Assembly: GCA_051747425.1 (NCBI GenBank)
Contig: JBNJGD010000025.1
Coordinates: forward strand, 1 to 24,808
Reading direction: 5' to 3'
DNA from: HTCC5015 sp051747425
GTDB taxonomy: Bacteria > Pseudomonadota > Gammaproteobacteria > HTCC5015
DNA length: 24,808 bases
Below, piece by piece: positions 7,168 to 13,689 of this stretch. The notes under the pieces were generated by a model that had not been told where the DNA came from, made no database searches, and saw nothing but the letters and a program-made list of their open reading frames with translations. The translations under genes and the position numbers were made by a program. The stretch's first letter is position 1. Each line of letters begins with the position of its first letter.

Positions 7168-7862
7168 TGAGTGCTTTGTTGCAACTAAAAGGTTTTGGTG
7201 TAGGAATTGGCGAAAGAACTATCCTTGGCTCAATAGATCTTGATGTTCAGGAGACAGGTGTTACTTGCTTGTTTGGCCCAAGTGCGACAGGTAAATCGAC
7301 GCTTCTGAGAACATTGGCGGGTTTAAACGATGCAAGTCCAAACCTTAGGCAATGGGGGGAGGCTTATTTTGCAGGAAGTCCCCTAAAAGATGGCGAGCGA
7401 CCCTCCATGATGATACAAAGCGCCAAGCTGTTAGCTTCAAGTGTGCTGCATAATGTGATCCATGAAGTTCCTGAAAGAGGATCACTGGACTTAAAGCAAC
7501 AAAGGGATTTAGCCGTAAGGCTGCTAGATGAATCAGGATTGCCAGAGTTAAAAGAATGCTTGAATATGCCTGTATTGGAGCTTAATTTATATCAAAGCAG
7601 GCGCTTGTCGATTATGAGAATATGCGCTTCAAATCCTAAAATGGTTTGCCTGGATGAGCCCACTACAGGTTTAAGTGAAGCAGAGACTAAAAAACTTTTA
7701 GACTTCATTAAATATCAGTCAGAAAAAAGAGCAATTTTAATTACACTGCATAATCAAGCACAAGCAGAATACCTGGGGGGGATTCTCTGCTTATTGCAGG
7801 TGGATATGTTCAGGACTCAGGCAGTTCCTCTAAAATCTTCAGAGAGCCAAAGAAAGATATAA
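7167..7862 (+). CDS. ABC-type ATPase domain, reading frame broken at a G7 tract
   Basis: This is a single ABC nucleotide-binding domain nearest in look to PstB-type ATPases. Walker A is G37-PSATGKST-45, the Q-loop is in MMIQSAKL, Walker B is in M159-VCLDEPTTGL, and the switch histidine is H195. The signature is degenerate (LNLYQSRR instead of LSGGQ). No permease or binding protein lies nearby, so it may not be a transporter. In the zero frame it reads 231 residues, but after G204-G205 the sequence (ILCLLQVDMFRT) no longer looks ABC-like. A -1 shift at the G7 run (7775-7781) gives DSLLIAGGYVQDSG, the normal end of an ABC domain. It then continues open through a linker into the phosphatase at 8027-8485. 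The intact product would be about 439 residues. Confidence 0.85.
   Translation: MSALLQLKGFGVGIGERTILGSIDLDVQETGVTCLFGPSATGKSTLLRTLAGLNDASPNLRQWGEAYFAGSPLKDGERPSMMIQSAKLLASSVLHNVIHEVPERGSLDLKQQRDLAVRLLDESGLPELKECLNMPVLELNLYQSRRLSIMRICASNPKMVCLDEPTTGLSEAETKKLLDFIKYQSEKRAILITLHNQAQAEYLGGILCLLQVDMFRTQAVPLKSSESQRKI
7775..7781 (+). other. G7 slippery tract at the ABC-phosphatase frame junction
   Basis: Seven G residues read CTG GGG GGG ATT in the ABC frame, so G-GGG-GGG is aligned exactly as an X-XXY-YYZ heptamer for -1 slippage. Re-reading base 7781 as the first base of GAT restores ABC homology and opens one frame to 8485. One extra G (G8) in the genome would do the same permanently. Alternatives are phase variation, programmed frameshifting, or a base-calling error. 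Confidence 0.75.
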
Positions 7863-8026
7863 CCAGAAGTTTTGCTAAAACAGGGTCCTGTAATGTACCA
7901 GCACCGGATGCGAACCCTGAAGAACTTGATCCAAGTGGACCAAAGCCACAGCCGCTGCCTGAAGCCGCAAGAAATTATGTTAGTGACAGTTTTGGTCCAC
8001 GAGGTTTTTTATGGTTAAAAAAGGGA

Positions 8027-8485
8027 GTGCTTGCCGGCACACCGATGCCAGGGGTTTTCTATGAGGAAGAATACGACGTGCAGGCACTTCAAAGAGTTGA
8101 GATTACTCATCTTGTCACTTTGACAATGCCCCCCCCAAAAGAAAGGGATGTCACTGAAACTCTACTGGAATCTTATGGTATAACACGAAAAAGGTTTTCT
8201 ATTGAGGACATGGGGGCCCCGGACTATGAGCAGGCTCTGAAAATATGTCAGCATTTAGATGCCGAAATCAAGAATGGGCAAAAAGTGGCTGTACATTGTA
8301 AAGCTGGCATGGGGAGAACCGGCACTGTGCTATGCATGTATATGATTTGGCAAGGAAAAGAGGCCATGGATGCTCTTGAACAAGCAAGAAATATTGAGCC
8401 AAGATGGGTTCAATCTGCCGAGCAAGTGCATTTTTTAGAGGCTTTTGAAAAAAATCTTTCAGGTTCTAGAGAAAAGGTTCGTTGA
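8027..8485 (+). CDS. Dual-specificity/tyrosine-type phosphatase domain, C-terminal half of an ABC fusion
   Basis: This is a cysteine-based protein phosphatase. The active site is H-C-KAGMG-R-TG, with the nucleophile Cys encoded at 8297-8299 and the Arg at 8315-8317. An upstream EDMGAPD likely holds the general acid Asp. The domain resembles CDKN3/DSP-type phosphatases that act on phospho-Tyr, Ser or Thr. The frame is open back to 7781 without a stop. That upstream stretch encodes the end of the ABC domain and a Pro-rich linker (PDANPEELDPSGPKPQPLPE). No good independent start is seen: GTG at 8027 has AAGGGA directly abutting it. I therefore think the functional protein is the fusion. A C8 run (8129-8136) encodes PPP within the domain. 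The stop overlaps the next open frame. Confidence 0.85.
   Translation: MLAGTPMPGVFYEEEYDVQALQRVEITHLVTLTMPPPKERDVTETLLESYGITRKRFSIEDMGAPDYEQALKICQHLDAEIKNGQKVAVHCKAGMGRTGTVLCMYMIWQGKEAMDALEQARNIEPRWVQSAEQVHFLEAFEKNLSGSREKVR
8129..8136 (+). repeat. C8 homopolymer in the phosphatase coding sequence
   Basis: Eight C residues encode Pro-Pro-Pro in TMPPPKERD, upstream of the catalytic Cys codon. A gain or loss of one C would truncate the phosphatase before its active site. Confidence 0.8.
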
Positions 8486-8487
8486 AG

Positions 8488-9135
8488 ATGGGTGACGGTT
8501 GGGATGATGAATCAATTGATAGAGCAGACAGAGAAGAAGATGAAGACATTTTCTGCGAAGAAGAGTTAGGGACTGAACAGGTCGATTTTAGAAGAAGTGG
8601 CCTACACGCTGCTTCAGTAAATAATAAGGCTGATGATAAGGTTGCACCTTCCAAGTTATCAGGACAAAAAGAAAGTAAAGGTGAAAAAGCTGAATCCAAT
8701 GTAAATAGAATGAAGGAGAGTAAAAAAATGTCAGACTTTGATGATACTATTGCCAAATCGATTGCCGCAGTGCCTGAGTGTCTTGCAGCCGGCTTTGTTG
8801 ATCTGGATAGCGGAATGCTTCTGGGTGTTAAAACTGTCGACTCACATCCGTCTGAAGTACTGGACCTTTTAGCTGCAGCAACCCAGGATTTGTTTCAGGG
8901 GGAGAATGTCGTAACTATTGAAAATATATTCAAAAAAGCTCGCGGCTTGGAACAGGATGACTACCATTATTTCAAGGAAGTGATTGTGAATTCAGAAAAC
9001 CTGATTCACATTTTTATGCGAGGCAAATCAAATTCCCAACATGTGGTAACTTTTGTCTGCCGTGTTTCGGCAAACTTGGGTATGGTTTTGACAAAAGCCC
9101 GTGCGCAGTTGCCTGTTCTAGAAAATGCATTGTGA
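8488..9135 (+). CDS. Roadblock-like protein with long acidic N-terminal extension
   Basis: From ATG 8488 the protein has 215 residues. The first 80 are hydrophilic and highly charged (RADREEDEDIFCEEELGTEQ, then SGQKESKGEKAESN), likely disordered. From about residue 81 a compact alpha/beta domain follows (MSDFDDTIAKSIAAVPECLA; AGFVDLDSGMLLGVKTVDS; LIHIFMRG; VCRVSANLGMVLTKAR), which looks Roadblock/LC7-like. A second start, ATG 8728, has a good AAGGAG site (8713-8718) and would give only this domain (135 residues). Both products are possible. ATG 8488 lies 2 bases after the phosphatase stop, and TTG at 8482 even overlaps it. Roadblock proteins regulate small GTPases such as the one at 6640. A terminator follows. 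Confidence 0.78.
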   Translation: MGDGWDDESIDRADREEDEDIFCEEELGTEQVDFRRSGLHAASVNNKADDKVAPSKLSGQKESKGEKAESNVNRMKESKKMSDFDDTIAKSIAAVPECLAAGFVDLDSGMLLGVKTVDSHPSEVLDLLAAATQDLFQGENVVTIENIFKKARGLEQDDYHYFKEVIVNSENLIHIFMRGKSNSQHVVTFVCRVSANLGMVLTKARAQLPVLENAL

Positions 9136-9149
9136 GTTTTAATGATAAT

Positions 9150-9175
9150 GGCTGGCTTTTAGCCAGCCTTTTTTT
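9150..9175 (+). terminator. Intrinsic terminator inside the cassette
   Basis: An 8-bp stem GGCTGGCT/AGCCAGCC has a 3-base loop and runs into seven T (9169-9175). It sits in the 51-base gap before the next Roadblock gene. It may reduce, rather than stop, transcription of the downstream Roadblock-globin part, or that part may have its own promoter. Confidence 0.85.
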
Positions 9176-9186
9176 AAAAAGGTACT

Positions 9187-9564
9187 ATGAGCGATAGCAA
9201 ACAGGAAAAGTTACTTGCAATACTCAGAAAACTAAAAGCATCTACTGGTGGCGATATTGATGCCTCCGCAGTAGTAACAACAGATGGTTATATGAAGGCT
9301 TCAGAAATGAAGCCCGGTACCGATGTGGAGCGCTTTTCTTCAATGTGTGCGTCTTTGTTGGCTTTGGCTGATCATACTACCTCTGAAATTGCGATTGGTG
9401 ACATGAGGCAAGTTATGATTATGGGTACTAATGGTGTAATGGTTCTGACTCATGCGGGAAGCGATGCTGTACTTGCCATGTCTGCCATTCCTAAAGCCAA
9501 ATTGGGCCGTGTTCTTCTGGAGGCGAAAAATGCAGCATCCAGTATTAAAGAAATTCTTGATTAG
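9187..9564 (+). CDS. Roadblock/LC7 domain protein (MglB-like)
   Basis: This 125-residue protein is a plain Roadblock/LC7 domain. Helix 1 is QEKLLAILRKLKAS, and the first strands are IDASAVVTTDGYMKASEM. Helix 2 is FSSMCASLLALADHTTSEI, and later strands are QVMIMGTNGVMVLTHAG and AVLAMS. The C-terminal helix is LGRVLLEAKNAASSIKEIL. Family members such as MglB are GTPase-activating proteins or scaffolds for MglA-type GTPases, so the protein at 6640 is the obvious partner. The ATG at 9187 has an AAGG site at 9179-9182 just after the terminator. The stop lies 2 bases before the start of the globin fusion gene, implying cotranslation of Roadblock and redox protein. Confidence 0.9.
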   Translation: MSDSKQEKLLAILRKLKASTGGDIDASAVVTTDGYMKASEMKPGTDVERFSSMCASLLALADHTTSEIAIGDMRQVMIMGTNGVMVLTHAGSDAVLAMSAIPKAKLGRVLLEAKNAASSIKEILD

Positions 9565-9566
9565 GC

Positions 9567-11138
9567 ATGGTTTGCTTTGAATACCTTGGTAAAGGGTATG
9601 TCGCAAGGGAGCAGGAAAGTTTTCTCGAATGCCTTTTGCGACATGGCGTGGACATCAATCACTCATGCAAGAATGGTGTCTGTAACGCCTGTTTGAGCAA
9701 ATGCTATGAGCCGCCTCTAGATTTATATACCGGCGCATTACCGAAAAGTTTGGTTGAAAAGGGGTACTTTCTTCCCTGTAGAACTGTGGCTAAAGACGGT
9801 ATTTCATTTGGTTTGCCGGAGGCCAGAGATATTGCAATACAATCGGAATTGGTGGACAAGATTCTTCTAGCTGAAGATGTTTGGAAATTTACATTTGCAC
9901 CATTCCAGAGCTTTGATTACCAACCGGGTCAATTCGTCTACATATACAACGAATTGGGAGAAGGCCGGCCCTATTCCATAGCATCATCACCCTTCGAAAC
10001 TCCGTACCTCGAATTTCATGTAAAGCATATCCCAAATGGCCTTGTGAGCGACTGGCTTGTCAAATTCGTCGATATAGGTGATGTGGTGGATGTTAGTCCT
10101 CCAGGTGGAGATTGTTACCTCAAGGAAAGTATGGAGGATATTTACCTGATCGCTTTCGGTGTGGGTATGTCATCCGTTTACGGTGTTCTGCAGGCTGCCG
10201 CTTATTACAATACCCTAGGCCAGTACCGAAACATCAAGGTCTACCATATAGCGAACAAAAAAGATGGTTTCTACCTGTCAGGTTGCATAAGGAGGTGGCT
10301 CGACGGTGACCATAGAGTTCAGTATTTAGAACTTATCTACGAGGATGTTGGTGAGGACCTGGTAGGTCTTCTTGAGTATGTTCTTGAACCTTTTCCTGGG
10401 CGGAGTGAGCCGCACTATTTTTTGTGTGGTTCACCAGGGAATGTCAAAAAATTCTCCAGCCTTTTGGAGGAGCAGGGCGTTCCGAATGCCAATATTCTGT
10501 CTGACCCCTATGAAAGTATTGAAGCCAGCGGGATCAATAATGATTTTCAGTTGAATTCCGGGAAGGATATTGATTGGGACTCACCGGAGCTGCCCTATCC
10601 CGAAACATCGCCTGAGCTGTGGCATGAGCTGGGGGAGGGAAGGCTGCTCAAGCAGATTCTCGATGAGTTTTATGATCGGGTCTATGAAGACCCCATTATG
10701 TCTCCCTATTTCCAGCATTTTACCAAGCAGCGCTCAAAGGAGAAGGTCTACAGTTTTTATAGGCAGATATTCACCGGAGAGAAGGTGTTTTTTGGCGATC
10801 GCCCCAAAAATGCACACTCGTGGATGGTGATTAATGACGATGTCTACGATTACAGAATCCGGTTGCTGGTGTCCTGCATGCGCAATAACGGTCTAAGCGA
10901 AAATGCAGTGCAACTGTGGCTTCGCTACGAAGAGTATTACCGGAAAGATATCGTCAAAAGGAGCCCGAAGGGCCGCAAAGTGGGCAATATGACTCAACCG
11001 GAAGGCGGCTTTGGCCGGGAAACTCTGGATGAGGGGTCCGTTTGTGACGCATGTGAAGGGTTTGTGGAGAAGGGCGACGAGGTGATATACAACCTCCGTA
11101 CCGGTCAAATATACTGTCCTGACTGCCACCAGCCTTAG
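9567..11138 (+). CDS. 2Fe-2S ferredoxin-FNR reductase-truncated globin-zinc ribbon fusion
   Basis: This 523-residue soluble redox protein has four parts. (1) A plant-type ferredoxin has ligands C34, C39, C42 and C71. (2) A ferredoxin-NADP reductase-like module has FAD motif R134-PYS-137, nucleotide loop G198-VG-200 and C287-GSP. (3) A truncated globin spans about 355-470 (LLKQILDEFYDRVYEDPIMS), with H417 in NAHSWM as the likely proximal haem ligand. (4) A C-terminal zinc ribbon has C493, C496, C517 and C520. NAD(P)H electrons could pass through FAD and Fe-S to the haem, as in NO dioxygenases. The order and globin type differ from Hmp flavohaemoglobin, where a classical globin is N-terminal. 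It lies between two Roadblock genes, so a redox, NO or O2 sensing role for the GTPase system is inferred. Confidence 0.9.
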   Translation: MVCFEYLGKGYVAREQESFLECLLRHGVDINHSCKNGVCNACLSKCYEPPLDLYTGALPKSLVEKGYFLPCRTVAKDGISFGLPEARDIAIQSELVDKILLAEDVWKFTFAPFQSFDYQPGQFVYIYNELGEGRPYSIASSPFETPYLEFHVKHIPNGLVSDWLVKFVDIGDVVDVSPPGGDCYLKESMEDIYLIAFGVGMSSVYGVLQAAAYYNTLGQYRNIKVYHIANKKDGFYLSGCIRRWLDGDHRVQYLELIYEDVGEDLVGLLEYVLEPFPGRSEPHYFLCGSPGNVKKFSSLLEEQGVPNANILSDPYESIEASGINNDFQLNSGKDIDWDSPELPYPETSPELWHELGEGRLLKQILDEFYDRVYEDPIMSPYFQHFTKQRSKEKVYSFYRQIFTGEKVFFGDRPKNAHSWMVINDDVYDYRIRLLVSCMRNNGLSENAVQLWLRYEEYYRKDIVKRSPKGRKVGNMTQPEGGFGRETLDEGSVCDACEGFVEKGDEVIYNLRTGQIYCPDCHQP

Positions 11139-11151
11139 CGAGGGAACCGGT

Positions 11152-11511
11152 TTGTCACTTGAAAATATTTCGGCGAGCTTAAAAGACCTGTGTAATGAAT
11201 CAGATGAAATCAATATGACGATGCTGATTTCATCTGACGGCTTTTTGATATCACACCATGGCAGCGTTCAGGATCCCGATTTGTTTGGTGCCTATTTCCT
11301 TGAGCTTAAAATGGTCTGCGCCAAAATCCTTGCCGAGCTGGACTACAAGGGGATCGACGAGATATTCATTCGCTCAAAGTCGGGAACAGTGACCCTTTTG
11401 CCGGTGTTTGATCAGGCGTATTTGGCCTGTATGTCCTCCGCCAACATCAATGCGGGCAAGATTCAGATCCTCGCCTGGAAGTACATACGCAAGATCTACG
11501 AGCAAATGTAG
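11152..11511 (+). CDS. Roadblock/LC7-like small protein
   Basis: This 119-residue protein looks like a divergent Roadblock/LC7 domain. It has helix ISASLKDLCNES, strand-turn NMTMLISSDGFLISHHG, helix FGAYFLELKMVCAKILAELD, strands DEIFIRSKSGTVTLLPVFDQ and YLACMSS, and a C-terminal helix. The start is TTG at 11152, supported by an AGGGAA site about 6 bases upstream; no ATG fits the N-terminus. It follows the globin fusion after 13 bases and ends the cassette 17 bases before the convergent uup gene. It is the third Roadblock-like protein here. Base composition has returned toward that of the GC-rich flank. Confidence 0.8.
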   Translation: MSLENISASLKDLCNESDEINMTMLISSDGFLISHHGSVQDPDLFGAYFLELKMVCAKILAELDYKGIDEIFIRSKSGTVTLLPVFDQAYLACMSSANINAGKIQILAWKYIRKIYEQM

Positions 11512-11527
11512 ACCCCTCAAGGCGCGT

Positions 11528-13426
11528 TTAGCCATTGTCCTCCAGGGCTTCCCAGCGCTGGTAGGCTTCATCCAGAGTTGTTTCCACTTCGGCCAATTCC
11601 TTTTGCGTTTCGGCAATTTTCTCTGCCTTCCCTTTGTAGAAGTCGGGGTCGGCCATTGTCTGGTGAATGAGCTCGAGTTTGCCTTCCAACTGCTCGATGG
11701 TCGCGGGTAATTGGTCGAGTTCCCGCTGGTCCTTGTAGCTGAGCTTTTTGGTTTTAGCCGGTGGCTCACCTTGAGCGGGTTTGTCGGCATTTTTACGGGG
11801 TTTTGCTGTGTCCGTGCGGTTTTGGCCGGCGTCTCTCGTGGCGCGTTGCTGTAGCCAATCGCTGTAGCCGCCGACATATTCGTTGACCGTGCCGTTCTCG
11901 AACACCAGGCTGCTGGTGACGACATTGTCGAGGAATTCGCGGTCGTGGCTGACCAGCAGCAGGGTGCCCTTGAATTCGGTGAGCCGCTCTTCAAGCAGTT
12001 CCAGGGTCTCGGCGTCGAGATCGTTGGTGGGTTCGTCGAGCACCAGCAGGTTGAAGGGCTTGGTAAACAGTTTGGCCAGCAACAGGCGGTTGCGCTCGCC
12101 ACCGGACAGGACGCGCACCGGCTGGCGGGCGCGCTCGGGCGGGAACAGGAAGTCCTGCAGGTAGCTGAGGACATGTCGCGGTCCGTCGGCCAGGGGCAGC
12201 ATGTCGCGGCCCTCACCGATGTTGTCGGCCACGGTCTTGTCCAGGTCCAGAGTGTCGCGGAGCTGGTCAAAATAGGCGATATCCAGCTGACTGCCGAGTT
12301 TGACGCTGCCGCTTTGGGCCTCCAGCTTGCCCAGTAGCAGGCGGAGCAGGGTGCTTTTCCCCGAGCCGTTGGGGCCGATGATGCCGACGCGGTCGCCGCG
12401 CAGGATGCGGGTGGAGAAGTCGCGAACGATGGGCGTGTCACCCCACTGGTAGTGGAGGTGTTCGGCCTCGATGACGATTTTGCCCGAGCGCTCGGACTGG
12501 CTCATGGTCAGGTTGGCCTGGCCCATGCGCTGGCGGCGCTGTTTGCGCTCTTCCCGGAGTTGCTGCAGCGCGCGCACACGGCCCTCGTTGCGCGTTCTCC
12601 TGGCCTTGATGCCCTGGCGGATCCAGGCTTCTTCCCGGGCCAGCTTCTTGTCGAACTCGGCATTGGCGCGCTCTTCCGCCTCCAGTGCCGCCTGTTTCCC
12701 TTCGAGGTATTTCTGGTAGTTGCCGGGCCAGGAGGTCAGGTGGCCGCGATCCAGCTCAATGATGCGGGTCGCCAGATTGCGCAGAAAGGCGCGGTCGTGG
12801 GTAATAAAAACCAGCGTGCCCTCGTACTGCAGGAGAAATTCCTCCAGCCAGTTGATGGCCTCGATGTCCAGGTGGTTGGTGGGTTCGTCCAGCAGCAGGA
12901 TATCGGGCTGGGTCACCAGAGCCTGGGCCAGCAGCACGCGGCGCTTCATGCCGCCCGAGAGTGATTCGAAAGCCTGTTCCGGGTCGAGTTGCAGTCGGGA
13001 GAGAACGGTATCCACGCGCTGGTTGAATTGCCAACCGTCGACCGCTTCCAGCTGTGACTGAATGTGACCGAGCTCGTCCATGGCTTTCTCATCGCCATCG
13101 GTAATGCGCTGCACCACCTCGTGGTGGCGCTTGAGCAGTTCGCCGGCCTCGCCCAGCCCCTGGGCGACCACATCGAAGAGGCTGCCCTCAAGGCCCACGG
13201 GGACCTCCTGCACCAGCCGGGCTACCGTGACCCCCGGGTCCTTTTCGTATTCCCCGCCGTCCACCTGGATGTCGCCGTTGAGCAACTGCAGCAAGGTGGA
13301 TTTGCCCGTACCATTGCGGCCGATCAGGGCGACGCGTTCGCCCTTTTCCAGTACCAGGTTCAGCTGGTCGAAGATGATATGCGTGCCGTAGGCGAGTTGA
13401 ATCTCGCGCAAGCGAAGTAGCGACAT
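11528..13426 (-). CDS. uup: ABC-F family ATPase Uup
   Basis: This 632-residue protein is close to the 635 of E. coli Uup. There are two ABC domains without membrane segments. The first has GRNGTGKST, LSGGMKRRVLLAQAL and LLLDEPTNHLD. The second has GPNGSGKST, LSGGERNRLLLAKL and LVLDEPTNDLD. A basic linker lies between them, and a C-terminal coiled coil (YKDQRELDQLPATIEQLEGK onward) identifies Uup. ABC-F proteins act on ribosomes, and Uup also affects transposon excision and branched DNA intermediates (family knowledge). The start at 13426 (MSLLRLREIQLAYG) matches family N-termini; an upstream in-frame ATG at 13450 would add 8 residues. Convergent with the cassette, divergent from the CDGSH gene. 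Confidence 0.95.
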   Translation of the reverse strand: MSLLRLREIQLAYGTHIIFDQLNLVLEKGERVALIGRNGTGKSTLLQLLNGDIQVDGGEYEKDPGVTVARLVQEVPVGLEGSLFDVVAQGLGEAGELLKRHHEVVQRITDGDEKAMDELGHIQSQLEAVDGWQFNQRVDTVLSRLQLDPEQAFESLSGGMKRRVLLAQALVTQPDILLLDEPTNHLDIEAINWLEEFLLQYEGTLVFITHDRAFLRNLATRIIELDRGHLTSWPGNYQKYLEGKQAALEAEERANAEFDKKLAREEAWIRQGIKARRTRNEGRVRALQQLREERKQRRQRMGQANLTMSQSERSGKIVIEAEHLHYQWGDTPIVRDFSTRILRGDRVGIIGPNGSGKSTLLRLLLGKLEAQSGSVKLGSQLDIAYFDQLRDTLDLDKTVADNIGEGRDMLPLADGPRHVLSYLQDFLFPPERARQPVRVLSGGERNRLLLAKLFTKPFNLLVLDEPTNDLDAETLELLEERLTEFKGTLLLVSHDREFLDNVVTSSLVFENGTVNEYVGGYSDWLQQRATRDAGQNRTDTAKPRKNADKPAQGEPPAKTKKLSYKDQRELDQLPATIEQLEGKLELIHQTMADPDFYKGKAEKIAETQKELAEVETTLDEAYQRWEALEDNG

Positions 13427-13491
13427 AGAGGTAACAGGCCCTGGTGCCATAAGATGGAGGGCTATTTTACACAGCCGACAAGGTGGTGGAT

Positions 13492-13689
13492 ATGCATGGA
13501 CCGGAAGTGATTTGGCTGGCGCCGGGGGAGCAGCGCCGTTGTTGCCTGTGTGGCAGTGATCCGTGCCGCTGCCGTGCGGATCAGGTCAGTGTGCTATCGG
13601 GCGGGCGCCGGGGACGCTGGGTCTGGCTTTGCCGTTGCGGTCGCAGCCGGCGGCCACCGCAGTGCGATGGCCGCCATAAGGATGCTTGA
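13492..13689 (+). CDS. CDGSH-type iron-sulfur protein
   Basis: This 65-residue protein has a second motif C47-R-C49-GRSRRPPQ-C58-DGR-H62, the mitoNEET/CDGSH pattern C-x-C-x2-S-x3-P-x-C-D-G-x-H. It binds a labile 2Fe-2S cluster through three Cys and one His. The usual CDGSH is CDGRH here, an Arg in place of Ser. The N-terminal half is Cys-rich (C17, C18, C20, C25, C27) but lacks a full second motif. The start ATG 13492 has an AAGGTGG site; the GTG at 13483 is less likely. The stop abuts the convergent SRPBCC gene. The exact role is unknown; such proteins transfer Fe-S clusters or electrons. Confidence 0.8.
   Translation: MHGPEVIWLAPGEQRRCCLCGSDPCRCRADQVSVLSGGRRGRWVWLCRCGRSRRPPQCDGRHKDA

Noticed and set aside
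7782..7862. Zero-frame tail of the ABC ATPase as its real C-terminus
   Set aside because: The sequence loses all ABC character after the G7 run, while the -1 frame restores it; kept only as the conceptual stop.
7167..8485. Calling the ABC-phosphatase locus a plain pseudogene
   Set aside because: Only one frame break is seen, at a perfectly aligned slippery run. All catalytic motifs on both sides are intact and surrounding genes look functional.
11374..12441. Minus-strand open frame overlapping uup in another frame
   Set aside because: Reads as Ser/Pro/Ala-rich shadow of uup; no domain and no ribosome site.
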